A DNA stretch of 64,000 nucleotides from contig NZ_CP082322.1 of NCBI RefSeq assembly GCF_019884725.1, positions 930,001 to 994,000 of the forward strand, read 5' to 3'. The first letter of the stretch is position 1. Every line of letters starts with the position of its first letter. The notes beneath the pieces are model-generated. The model made no database searches, was not told the DNA's origin, and saw nothing but the letters and a program-made list of their open reading frames with translations. Position numbers and translations under genes: made by a program. This DNA is from Leucobacter tenebrionis. GTDB lineage: Bacteria > Actinomycetota > Actinomycetes > Actinomycetales > Microbacteriaceae. Positions 27,318 through 34,323 of the stretch are shown one piece after another.

Positions 27318-27704
27318 ATGAAACCCACACTGCGCGTGCTCGCGCTCTCGGCCACCGCTCTCACCGGGCTGCTCGCTCTCAGCGCATGCGCGGCCGACCC
27401 CGCTCCCGACGCCACCTCGGTCGTCGGCGCGTGGGGCGAGCCGGGCACGCGCGGAGAACCCTCACTGATCTTCGAGGAGGACGGCAGCTACTCGGGCGAC
27501 GACGGCTGCAACAGTCTCGGCGGCGAGTGGAGCGCAGAAGGCGACTCGGTCGACCTCGGCGCCATGCGTTCGACCCTCATGTACTGCGAGGGCGTCGACA
27601 CCTGGCTCTCGCAGGCCCGCACCGCCGAGCTGTCGGGCGACACCCTCACGCTGCTCGACGAGCAGGGTGCCGAGATCGGCACCCTCGAGCGCGCCGCGGA
27701 GTAG
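27318..27704 (+). CDS. META-domain lipoprotein (HslJ-like)
   Basis: The 128-residue product has a lipoprotein signal with lipobox LSAC (Cys24) and a single META/HslJ-like domain. The domain is recognisable from SLIFEEDGSYSGDDGCNSLGGEW and from the paired Cys in MRSTLMYCEGVDTWL, followed by the last strands DTLTLLDEQGAEIGTLER. Such proteins sit on the outer membrane face and are linked to stress resistance; the exact role is unknown. It stands alone, convergent with the small membrane protein across a palindrome-rich gap. Confidence 0.75.
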   Translation: MKPTLRVLALSATALTGLLALSACAADPAPDATSVVGAWGEPGTRGEPSLIFEEDGSYSGDDGCNSLGGEWSAEGDSVDLGAMRSTLMYCEGVDTWLSQARTAELSGDTLTLLDEQGAEIGTLERAAE

Positions 27705-27732
27705 TCGCCGCCGTAACCGACCCACCGCCGGC

Positions 27733-27785
27733 GTATACCTCTCGCATGGTTGTATACCTCTCGCACGGTGCGGGAGATATACAAC
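27733..27785. repeat. Compact palindrome with adjacent half-copy
   Basis: GTTGTATACCTCTCGCAC (27749-27766) is followed after one base by a near-exact reverse complement (27768-27785, two mismatches in 18). A third, direct half-copy GTATACCTCTCGCA lies just upstream at 27733-27746. The centre has almost no loop, which suits a protein-binding dyad or cruciform better than an RNA terminator. Confidence 0.7.
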
Positions 27786-27830
27786 GGCGCCGGAGGTCTG
27801 CATCTGCGAAAGACCCCCGGATCCGGCACA

Positions 27831-27897
27831 AGAGTCGGCCCGGTCTCGTTCTCTCAGCCCTTGAAACGGACTGCGAGAACGAGACCGGGCCGACTCT
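27831..27897. terminator. Perfect 23-bp hairpin between convergent genes
   Basis: Arms at 27831-27853 and 27875-27897 are perfectly complementary over 23 bp with a 21-nt loop (left arm starts AGAGTCGGCCCGGTC). It lies between the META lipoprotein and the small membrane protein and probably terminates both. Confidence 0.65.
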
Positions 27898-27929
27898 CAT
27901 CGGGCACGTGGGCCCGGCGTCTCAGCGCC

Positions 27930-28283
27930 TTACTGCCAGAGCACCGCGATGCCCGCGTTCACGAGTGCCATGCCGGCCATCGCGTACAGGCCTCCGGCCG
28001 ACAGGCTTTCCTTCTTGCGCACGCCGAAGACGTGGCCGATCAGCGCGAGAAGCACGATCAGCTTCACGCCGATCTTCGCGTTGTTCGGCGCACCGCCCAG
28101 CGCGTAGATCATGCCGACGAGCGCGAGGCCCGTGACGAGCAGCAGCAGCGCACCCCAGAGCATGATCGGCAGCACGCGCGCCGTGCCCTTCTTCGCTGCG
28201 GGGATCTGCGCGAGCGCCCCGCCGAACACCAGCGCGAAGCCGACGATGTGCAGCACGACGAGAATGCCCTTGACGATTTCCAT
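27930..28283 (-). CDS. Small four-helix membrane protein
   Basis: The 117-residue protein is mostly four hydrophobic helices (starting MEIVKGILVVLHIVGFALV) with a short basic loop AAKKGTARVLP. No catalytic motif is visible and I do not recognise a named family. The ATG at 28283 follows AGAGGGAAC. Before the mobile element arrived, this gene lay about 70 bp downstream of purH on the same strand, so it may once have been the distal gene of a purN-purH operon. The element now separates them by 10 kb. Confidence 0.7.
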   Translation of the reverse strand: MEIVKGILVVLHIVGFALVFGGALAQIPAAKKGTARVLPIMLWGALLLLVTGLALVGMIYALGGAPNNAKIGVKLIVLLALIGHVFGVRKKESLSAGGLYAMAGMALVNAGIAVLWQ

Positions 28284-28357
28284 GTTCCCTCTTTCTTCTT
28301 CGCGCACCGCGGACGATGCGGCCTACTGGTGATGCGGTTCGATCCCGACGCGGGATC

Positions 28358-28372
28358 AGTGGAAGAAGTGGC
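28358..28372. repeat. attL core
   Basis: AGTGGAAGAAGTGGC, identical to the copy at 38390. Read on the minus strand it encodes HFFH followed by TGA, which is the displaced original end of purH. A short hairpin (GATCCCG/CGGGATC, 28341-28357), probably the old purH terminator, adjoins it on the chromosomal side. Confidence 0.85.
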
Positions 28373-28407
28373 AGAACCCCCGAAAACATGCGGCAGAACA
28401 AGGGTCA

Positions 28408-28425
28408 GTCCGCACAGAGTCCGCA
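28408..28425. repeat. Integrase arm-type sites, left end
   Basis: GTCCGCA occurs at 28408-28414 and 28419-28425, 11 bp apart, inside the left end between attL and the integrase stop. The same heptamer with the same 11-bp spacing recurs at the right end, as expected of arm sites bound by the integrase N-terminal domain or by the excisionase. Confidence 0.6.
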
Positions 28426-28428
28426 AGA

Positions 28429-29505
28429 TTATTCGAGAACAATCTTCGCTTCATCCATAAGACCCGCTGCAGCACCCCTAGTCAGGTCTTCGGCGGTCTT
28501 CCACAAGTGACTATAGACCGACAGCGTGATCGATGCCTGCGCATGGCCCAGAGCGCGCTGCACAGTCACGACGTCGCACCCTGAAGCGATCAGGCCGCTC
28601 GCGTAGAAGTGGCGCAGATCGTGCTGGCGTAGATCATCGTGGCCCAGCTTCTTCTTCAGGTCGCGCCACTGAGGTTCAAGGTATCCCCTGCCCGGCCCGT
28701 CAGGTGTCAGCGAGAACAGCCACTTGCTCGGCCCACGAACCCCGAAGTTCTCAACGTGATCGGTCACGAGATCGAGCAGCTTCTGAGGCAGATAGACGAC
28801 GCGGCCGCTGTCGTGCTTCGGCGCTTCGTACTCGCTCCCGCCGCCCTCTGCAGCGCGCACCTGACGCTGCACGTTCAGGGCCTTAGCGTCGAAGTCGAAG
28901 TCGCCTAGCTGCACGGCGATAGCTTCACCGCGTCGCAGGCCAGCGAACGCGCACAGCGCGATCAGCAGCTTCAGGGGTCGCTCTGCAGCATTGATAAGCG
29001 CGCCGACCTCTTCGACGTCAGGCACGACCATCTCTTTCGCACGCGACACTCGCGGCAGCTTCACCCCGACTGTCGGGTCAGTCGCGATCAGACGGTCTTC
29101 GGTCGCGGCCTTCAGGATCATCTGCACGAACCGCATGACGGTCTTGATCGACGACGCGGCCAGACCTTCGTCGTGCAGGTGCTTCACGAACGTCTCGACG
29201 TCGGCTTTCCTGATTGTCTTGATCTTCGCGTCTTTGAACGTGCAACGGTTCAGCGAGTTCCTGGCATTACGTCGGGTTGCTGGTGCCCACACCTGCCGCT
29301 CTTGCCATTCCTCGAAGTAGTCGGCAAGGGTGATCTCCCCCGCTTTCGGGTCGACCCATTGCCCGGAGACTATCGACGCGGTTTCGCGATCAAGCCATTG
29401 TTGAGCGTCGATCTTGCGCTTATGGTGGCTCGCGTGCTCTTTGCCGTCAGGATCGCGATACCGCGCCCGGTAGACCCCGTTAGGGCGCTTCTGAATGCTC
29501 GCCAC
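28429..29505 (-). CDS. int: Tyrosine recombinase integrase
   Basis: The 358-residue protein has an N-terminal arm-binding domain (MASIQKRPNGVYRARYRDPDG), a core-binding SAM-like domain (about 58-145) and a catalytic domain. Visible catalytic residues are Arg191 (GLRRGE), Lys230, His295 and Arg298 (HDLRH), His321 (LGHA) and nucleophile Tyr331 (SVYSHL). It should catalyse insertion into and, with Xis, excision from the purH 3' end. It ends 56 bp from attL, the usual arrangement. Its start overlaps the repressor gene by 26 bp, so repressor and integrase are likely one minus-strand transcript. Confidence 0.95.
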   Translation of the reverse strand: MASIQKRPNGVYRARYRDPDGKEHASHHKRKIDAQQWLDRETASIVSGQWVDPKAGEITLADYFEEWQERQVWAPATRRNARNSLNRCTFKDAKIKTIRKADVETFVKHLHDEGLAASSIKTVMRFVQMILKAATEDRLIATDPTVGVKLPRVSRAKEMVVPDVEEVGALINAAERPLKLLIALCAFAGLRRGEAIAVQLGDFDFDAKALNVQRQVRAAEGGGSEYEAPKHDSGRVVYLPQKLLDLVTDHVENFGVRGPSKWLFSLTPDGPGRGYLEPQWRDLKKKLGHDDLRQHDLRHFYASGLIASGCDVVTVQRALGHAQASITLSVYSHLWKTAEDLTRGAAAGLMDEAKIVLE

Positions 29506-30190
29506 TTGAGCGCCCTATAATCCATCGCTGAAGCTCAATCGGGTCTAGGTCCGCCAAGAACCAAGGCCGCTCTTTCTCAGGGAGAACCTGCCACATCTCG
29601 ACGCTTTCGTCTTGAAGCCACTGAAGCTCAGTCCATGCCTCAACCATCGTGACATGCGCCTCATGCCAGTCACCGCTCTTCACGGTCAAACCGTTCGCGT
29701 ACCGCTCAACGTCTATCCAAGACTCGATCACCCAACCGCACTTGATAAGCCATGCAGCAAGCCAAGACAGTTCGGACGTGGCCTTGTGGCCCGATGCTGT
29801 GAGCATCTCGTCAAAGGTGATGCTGAGTATTTCAAACTCATTCAAGAACTCTCCGAAGTCCTCTTGCCCGGCATCAACAAGGGAACCCGCGAAGCGCCTG
29901 ACGCGATCCACCGAATATGACGCGGTCTCCATCGGGCCTTCGAAGTTCGTCATCATGGCGTCAAGCGACACTTCGAACAGTTCAGCTATTACGCACGCTT
30001 CATCAAGACGAACGGATCGTTCGCCATTCTCGACGCGCTGCACAGTTGCTTGATAGAACGGCAACCCCTTCGCTGTCAGGCGGTTCGCTAGCTCATTCTG
30101 CGACATGCCGCGCATCTTGCGCAGCCGCGCCATGTTGTAAACAAAGGCCCGTTCCCAAACGAAGTTCGAGTCATTTTCTACTGCCGCCAT
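29480..30190 (-). CDS. HTH (XRE-type) repressor of the element
   Basis: With the ATG at 30190 the product has 236 residues. An XRE-like helix-turn-helix lies near the N-terminus (NMARLRKMRGMSQNELANRL, then PFYQATVQRVENGERSVRLDEACVIAELFEVSLDAM). The remaining 150 residues are an unassigned helical domain rich in Trp. It lacks the Ser-Lys self-cleavage features of LexA/CI repressors, so induction by the SOS response is not evident and a helper-encoded antirepressor is conceivable. The open frame extends 33 codons further upstream through the operator region, which I consider noncoding. The ATG has no clear ribosome binding site and may be leaderless. Confidence 0.8.
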   Translation of the reverse strand: MAAVENDSNFVWERAFVYNMARLRKMRGMSQNELANRLTAKGLPFYQATVQRVENGERSVRLDEACVIAELFEVSLDAMMTNFEGPMETASYSVDRVRRFAGSLVDAGQEDFGEFLNEFEILSITFDEMLTASGHKATSELSWLAAWLIKCGWVIESWIDVERYANGLTVKSGDWHEAHVTMVEAWTELQWLQDESVEMWQVLPEKERPWFLADLDPIELQRWIIGRSSGEHSEAP

Positions 30191-30210
30191 GAGGAAAAGA
30201 CTACACCCCG

Positions 30211-30278
30211 CAACACGTTGTTGGGAACAGTTCACCGGGTTGTTTGACATGGCGACCGTTGTCTGCAACGATGTGTTG
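30211..30278. promoter_or_regulatory. Operator-like dyads between repressor and xis
   Basis: CAACACGTTGTTG (30211-30223) and CAACGATGTGTTG (30266-30278) agree at nine of thirteen positions and each is a CAAC/GTTG-type dyad. A further GTTG-N4-CAAC dyad overlaps at 30258-30269. They lie in the divergent gap next to the repressor gene and overlap the putative rightward promoter, so they are good candidates for its operators. Confidence 0.55.
30244..30272 (+). promoter_or_regulatory. Putative rightward promoter of the element
   Basis: A perfect TTGACA -35 box at 30244-30249 is followed after 17 bp by AACGAT (30267-30272) as a -10 box. The -10 overlaps an operator-like dyad. It would drive the xis-to-capsid transcript. 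Confidence 0.5.
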
Positions 30279-30317
30279 TAGTCACCCAATCAGGGTGATG
30301 CACCGATAGGAGGAATG

Positions 30318-30512
30318 ATGACGGCTCAGTTGGCGGTGGCGATCTCGCTGCTGACAGTGAAGGAGACCGCTGAGATGCTTCGCAAGAGTGAGGCTCAGAT
30401 GCGATGGATGATCCACACCGGCACAGCACCGAAGAGCGCCCTGATCGGCGGCAGGCGGATGTTCAGGTTGTCCGATGTGGAGGCATACATCGAGGAGGCA
30501 TTTAGTGAATAG
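30318..30512 (+). CDS. Excisionase/AlpA-like small HTH protein
   Basis: The 64-residue protein is a MerR-like winged helix of the HTH_17/excisionase type: LLTVKETAEMLRKSEAQMRWMIHTG, then a GGRRMFRLSDVEAYIE wing. Such proteins act either as recombination directionality factors or as AlpA-like activators in satellites. Two consecutive ATGs occur; the second, at 30318, is better spaced from AGGAGG. It is the first gene of the rightward operon and faces the repressor. Confidence 0.75.
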   Translation: MTAQLAVAISLLTVKETAEMLRKSEAQMRWMIHTGTAPKSALIGGRRMFRLSDVEAYIEEAFSE

Positions 30513-30597
30513 CCCGAAGCAAAAGGCCCTCAACGCGGAACAGTTTGGCGACAGTCGCGAAGAGGGCAAGACCAATCCCCTAGGAAAAGGAACGATC

Positions 30598-30906
30598 ATG
30601 AACCAGTCTACCCCCGAAAAGAGCTTCAGCACCTTCGAAGTTGCCACCGCACACACTCGCGTCTACATCGAGTCAGACGACGAGTTCTGCGCTCAGGCAG
30701 GCATCAGCAATGAGATGCGCGTGCTCGACACGACGGGCATGATCCGTCTCGACACGGGCGACGACGTGACCTTCTTGCGCCCCGCTGAAGCGCTCTCGGT
30801 CGCTGCCGCGCTGCAGGCCGTCGCCGTGCACCTCATGGAGGCTGCACCCCGCGAACTGCGCCGCAACACCGAACCCGGCAACCCGGCATTTGAGGAAGAG
30901 GTCTGA
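30598..30906 (+). CDS. Small protein of unknown function (element)
   Basis: With the ATG at 30598 (preceded by AGGAAAAGG) this is a 102-residue acidic protein with a central segment MIRLDTGDDVTFLRPAEALSVAAALQAVAVHLMEAA. I recognise no family. An in-frame GTG at 30505, preceded by GAGGAGG and overlapping the xis stop, is an alternative start adding 31 residues; the sequence does not settle which is used. Its position in the early operon suggests a regulatory, replication or helper-interference role, which is inference. Confidence 0.65.
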   Translation: MNQSTPEKSFSTFEVATAHTRVYIESDDEFCAQAGISNEMRVLDTTGMIRLDTGDDVTFLRPAEALSVAAALQAVAVHLMEAAPRELRRNTEPGNPAFEEEV

Positions 30907-30908
30907 TC

Positions 30909-31142
30909 ATGGACACCTTCACGCACACCCTGAAGGACGGCATCGAGCAGTACGCCTTCCCCTCAGCCCTGAACAAACGGCAGTACCACTTCATCGACCG
31001 CTACGACGGCGGCCCGTGGGAACTGTCGGTCGTGAACTACAGCGAGTCGCTGAGCATGAGCGATGCGCTCACCCTGGTCAGCGAACTTCGCGACCTCATC
31101 GACTTCATGGACAAGCTCAACAAGGAGGCCGCAAATGTTTGA
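30909..31142 (+). CDS. Small protein of unknown function (element)
   Basis: A 77-residue acidic protein (MDTFTHTLKDGIEQYAF) with a C-terminal amphipathic helix (SMSDALTLVSELRDLIDFMDKL). It begins 2 bp after the preceding stop with GAGGAAGAGG upstream and overlaps the next gene by 8 bp (ATGTTTGA). No family was recognised. The helical end suggests a protein-binding role. Confidence 0.65.
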   Translation: MDTFTHTLKDGIEQYAFPSALNKRQYHFIDRYDGGPWELSVVNYSESLSMSDALTLVSELRDLIDFMDKLNKEAANV

Positions 31143-31431
31143 CCTTGCACGTATCGTAGGCGTCTTCCAAGACGACGAGCACCCCGAGACCCATGCCGTC
31201 GGCATCACGAACGAAGACGGCAACGCGCTTCTGCTCGAAGAGGACGACCCCGAAGTCATCATCGCCATGGCGCAGCGGCTGGTCATGTTCGCGGACGAGA
31301 TCGAAGCGAACCGCCGCCGCAACATCGACAAGGTGATCGACATGTTCAAGGGCTACCCCGAAGGCACGACGCTGGGCCAGATTCTCGACGGCTCAGCCAA
31401 GAAGATCGTCACGGCGGTCGAGAACGATTAG
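31135..31431 (+). CDS. Small protein of unknown function (element)
   Basis: A 98-residue acidic protein starting MFDLARIVGVFQDDEHPETHAVG, with a helical middle (DPEVIIAMAQRLVMFADEIEANRRRNIDKVIDMF). The ATG at 31135 follows AGGAGG and overlaps the previous gene by 8 bp. Codons upstream of it belong to the other frame. No family was recognised. Confidence 0.65.
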   Translation: MFDLARIVGVFQDDEHPETHAVGITNEDGNALLLEEDDPEVIIAMAQRLVMFADEIEANRRRNIDKVIDMFKGYPEGTTLGQILDGSAKKIVTAVEND

Positions 31432-31464
31432 CCGGCAACGGCAAGTAGAAGGGAGGTGATCATC

Positions 31465-31875
31465 ATGAGCATGGGTGCATACCGCTGGGCGCTGGGCTGG
31501 GTTGACCTGAAGTCTTCGGACAAGTTCGTGCTTGTGATGATCGCCGACCACTACAACGACGAAGCACACCGCTCATGGCCCAGCATCAAGCGTCTCGCCA
31601 TGGAGACCCAACTGAGCGAACGAACCGTGATCCGCTCGATCAAGTTTCTCGCTGAACACGAAGTCATCGAGATCGAACCATGGGTGCACGCCGACACGGG
31701 CAAGTCGCTGACGAACCGCTATTGCCTGCCCATGTACGACAAGAAGTCACGGGCCGCGAAGAACCTTCCCGTGAGGGCGTGGGCCGACTTCGATCCGGTC
31801 GACGGCAAGATCACCTACGACACGATGCCGCACCAGTTCAAGAGCGGTGAAGAGGTGCCCGGCTATGCAGCGTGA
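31465..31875 (+). CDS. Winged-helix replication initiator-like protein
   Basis: The 136-residue protein contains a winged-helix domain of the kind found in phage replication initiators and DnaD-like proteins: KFVLVMIADHYNDEAHRSWPSIKRLAMETQLSERTVIRSIKFLAEHEVIEIE. The ATG at 31465 lies 6 bp after GGGAGGTG; a GTG inside that Shine-Dalgarno sequence is rejected. A DnaA box begins 2 bp after its stop and four iteron-like repeats follow, which supports a role as the element's initiator. No primase or helicase is encoded, so it would recruit host or helper enzymes. A transcription-factor role remains possible. Confidence 0.65.
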   Translation: MSMGAYRWALGWVDLKSSDKFVLVMIADHYNDEAHRSWPSIKRLAMETQLSERTVIRSIKFLAEHEVIEIEPWVHADTGKSLTNRYCLPMYDKKSRAAKNLPVRAWADFDPVDGKITYDTMPHQFKSGEEVPGYAA

Positions 31876-31877
31876 CC

Positions 31878-32043
31878 TGTGGATAACTCAGCGTGAGGGT
31901 CGAAGCCCAGAGGTCACCATGTCACCCGGGGAGGGTGTCACCATGACACCCCCGGGTGTCACCGTGTCAGTGGGGAGGGTGTCACCGTGTCACCTAAACC
32001 CTTAGAAGAACCCTTATTTGATCCCTCATCTTTATCCCTCATC
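31878..32043. other. Candidate replication origin with DnaA box and iterons
   Basis: TGTGGATAA (31878-31886) is the exact complement of the consensus DnaA box. Four copies of a 14-bp repeat follow at 31913-31926, 31937-31950, 31958-31971 and 31981-31994 (consensus GTCACCRTGTCACC), with start-to-start spacing of 24, 21 and 23 bp. The second copy extends into a perfect dyad, GGTGTCACCATGACACC. An AT-richer stretch (about 31995-32040) comes next. This is the layout of an iteron origin beside its initiator gene. Because the HNH/terminase genes start just downstream, the repeats could instead be packaging (cos or small-terminase binding) sites. Confidence 0.6.
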
Positions 32044-32094
32044 GTCGCTTGCGCGACGACGAGAGGGAATAGATCAGTTCTCGGAAGGAGGACT

Positions 32095-32493
32095 ATGAAG
32101 CTCTGCACGTTCAACAACTGTGGTGAACCCTGCGAAGACGGACGCTGCAGTGAGCACCGACCGGTCAAGAACCCTGACCGTGGAACAGCACACCAACGCG
32201 GCTACGGATCAGCATGGTCACGACTGTCACAGCAAGCTCGACGACTTCAGCCATGGTGCTCTGACTGTGGTGCCAAGGACGACCTCACCGGCGACCACCT
32301 GCGCTGGCCCGCACGATCACTCAAGGACGTCGACGTCGTCTGCAGATCATGCAACAGCAAGCGGGGCGCAGTCCGCTCTTCAACAGGACGGGCAGGAGAC
32401 CCCGAACGTGTCTCTAAAGACCCCCGGGGAATGGCAAACATTTTGACACTAATCGAGAACGGTTCTCATTCAGGAGGTATGGACGATGTTTGA
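32095..32493 (+). CDS. HNH endonuclease (packaging associated)
   Basis: The 132-residue protein has the small HNH fold with zinc-type knuckles: CSDCGAKDDLTGDHLRWPARSLKDVDVVCRSCN, preceded by an N-terminal CNNCGEPC/CSEH cluster. HNH proteins next to a large terminase are needed for cos cleavage in HK97-type phages, so this points to cos packaging. The ATG at 32095 follows GGAAGGAGG; the longer open frame reads through the origin-like region. It overlaps the next gene by ATGTTTGA. Confidence 0.8.
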   Translation: MKLCTFNNCGEPCEDGRCSEHRPVKNPDRGTAHQRGYGSAWSRLSQQARRLQPWCSDCGAKDDLTGDHLRWPARSLKDVDVVCRSCNSKRGAVRSSTGRAGDPERVSKDPRGMANILTLIENGSHSGGMDDV

Positions 32494-32872
32494 CGCTGTT
32501 CTGAGCGGCCGGCGCATGGCCGAATCGCGTATGTCTGAGACGGTTTTGGTCGGCCGGTGGGAGAACATCAGGCCACCTGGTCAGCTTGATCCGGTGCCGA
32601 CTCTGGTGGAGACGTTCTACACCGGCAGGGCGCGCGTGAAGTATCCGTCAGCGGCCGCGTCGGTGCAGAACCCGGCTGGGCAGCAACTCACCGAAACGAG
32701 TGTTGTGGTGTCACTGCCGTCTGGTGCTGCTGTGGTGCCGACTGGTGCTGTGGTGATGGTTGAGGCGTCGACGGCTGACGTGTCGCTTGTGGGGCGCACC
32801 TATCGCGTGTCTGGGCCTGCACAGGCTGGTCAGACGACGGCGCATCGTTACCCCGTGGTCGAGGAGTCTTAG
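32486..32872 (+). CDS. DUF6093-type head-closure/head-tail joining protein
   Basis: The 128-residue protein resembles the DUF6093 family of actinophage neck proteins: an N-terminal helix (GRRMAESRMSETVLVGRW) followed by a small beta-barrel (FYTGRARVKYP, then SLVGRTYRVSGPAQAGQTTAHRYPVVE). The role is closing the filled head and docking the tail. Its place before the terminase, where a small terminase is usual, is odd; in phages such genes normally follow the capsid and adaptor. It overlaps HNH by 8 bp and the terminase by 1 bp (TAGTG). Confidence 0.65.
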   Translation: MFDAVLSGRRMAESRMSETVLVGRWENIRPPGQLDPVPTLVETFYTGRARVKYPSAAASVQNPAGQQLTETSVVVSLPSGAAVVPTGAVVMVEASTADVSLVGRTYRVSGPAQAGQTTAHRYPVVEES

Positions 32873-34323
32873 TGGCGAGGGCTGGCGCTAAGGGCGCGAT
32901 TACTGCTGACCCGCTCGACTTCACGGGCTGGCCTGAGCCGGGCTGGGAGAGGCTGCAGCGGTTCGCTGAGACGTTTGTGCCGATGCCGAAGGGCGTGGGC
33001 GCTGGTGAGCCGTTCGTGTTGCGGCCGTGGCAGCTTGAGATCGTCAAGGGTCTTTTCCCGACTGAGGGCCGGCCGCGCACTGGTCTTGTGTCGTTGCCGC
33101 GTGGCAATGGGAAGACGACGTTGGCGGCGCTGCTGGCGCTCTATGAGTTGTTCGCTTCGGAGACGGCCGCACCGCAGGTCATGGTGGTCGCTGGCACTGA
33201 GCAGGTGGCACGGCACACTCTGAAGATCGCGTCGCGCATGATCGAGTTGTCGCCTGAGCTTGCTGAGCGTGCGCATCTGCTGCAGGCGTCGATCAAGGTT
33301 CCTCACACTGGCGGGGAACTTGTGACGGCCGCTTCGACGGTCGCGGCGCTGCAGGGCTTCGACCCGTCGCTGCTGATCGTGGACGAGTTGCACACGGTTA
33401 CGGCTGACGACTGGGAGGCGGCAACGTCGGTCGCGGGTAAGCGGCCTGAGTCGTTGACGCTGGCGATCTCGACGCCTTCGGACTCGCAAGACTCGGTGAT
33501 GTTCGATCTCGTGAAGTATGGGCGCAAGCACGCTGACCCGGCGTTCTACTTCAAAGAGTTCGCGGCCCCTGAAGGTTGCGACATTCTAGATGAAGAGGCG
33601 TGGGCGACCGCGAACCCGGCGCTTGGCGACTTTCTCACGGCCGACGGCCTCATGTCGGTCGCGAAGACGATGCGTGAAGCCGCGTTCAGGCGTTACCGTC
33701 TGGGCCAGTGGGTCGGCTCTGAAGACTCTTGGCTGCCGTTCGGTGTCTGGGAGAAGCGCGCGTCTGATCGTGAGCTTGAGCCGGGCGAGAAGATCGTGCT
33801 GGGCTTCGACGGGTCAGCGTCTGGCGACTCGACGGCGCTGGTGGCCTGCACGATGGACGGGCATATCGCGCCGATCAAGATTTGGGTGAACCCGAAGCAA
33901 CCGGGCTGGCGTGTGCCCCGTGGCGAGGTCACGGCGACGGTCGACTGGTGCTTCGACACTTACCACGTCGTCGAGCTCGCGGCTGATCCGTGGGGGTGGC
34001 GTTCGGAGATCGAAGCGTGGGGCAAGAAGCACGGCGCGCGCAAGGTCGTCGAGTACAACACGGGTTACCGCAACCGTATGGGGCCGGCTACTGATCGTCT
34101 CTATGCCGCCGTGATCGACGGCACGATGACGCACAATGGCGACCGCGTACTGGCGCAGCACATCGGGCAGACCGTCGCCACTCAGACCGCTGTGGGCGCA
34201 ATCGTTCACAAGGACAAGCGCAACTCACCGCGCAAGATCGACGCTTCGGTCGCGTCAATCGTCGCTTTTGACCGTGCCGCTTGGCACAACCGGAAAACTA
34301 AGGGAAGGGTGGTCTCGTTTTGA
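32872..34323 (+). CDS. terL: Terminase large subunit
   Basis: The 483-residue motor has an N-terminal ATPase with Walker A SLPRGNGKT (74-82) and Walker B LLIVDE (167-172). The nuclease domain begins with Asp313 in GFDGSASGDSTALV and ends with the acidic DASVASIVAFDRA stretch. It is of full length for the Terminase_1 type and looks intact. It should package the element's DNA into its own procapsid. The start is GTG (overlap TAGTG) and the end overlaps the portal start. No small terminase was recognised in the element. Confidence 0.93.
   Translation: MARAGAKGAITADPLDFTGWPEPGWERLQRFAETFVPMPKGVGAGEPFVLRPWQLEIVKGLFPTEGRPRTGLVSLPRGNGKTTLAALLALYELFASETAAPQVMVVAGTEQVARHTLKIASRMIELSPELAERAHLLQASIKVPHTGGELVTAASTVAALQGFDPSLLIVDELHTVTADDWEAATSVAGKRPESLTLAISTPSDSQDSVMFDLVKYGRKHADPAFYFKEFAAPEGCDILDEEAWATANPALGDFLTADGLMSVAKTMREAAFRRYRLGQWVGSEDSWLPFGVWEKRASDRELEPGEKIVLGFDGSASGDSTALVACTMDGHIAPIKIWVNPKQPGWRVPRGEVTATVDWCFDTYHVVELAADPWGWRSEIEAWGKKHGARKVVEYNTGYRNRMGPATDRLYAAVIDGTMTHNGDRVLAQHIGQTVATQTAVGAIVHKDKRNSPRKIDASVASIVAFDRAAWHNRKTKGRVVSF

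Noticed and set aside
29480..30289. Repressor start at 30289 (269 residues)
   Set aside because: The extra N-terminus would be encoded by the operator/promoter region and has no domain character; the ATG at 30190 is preferred.
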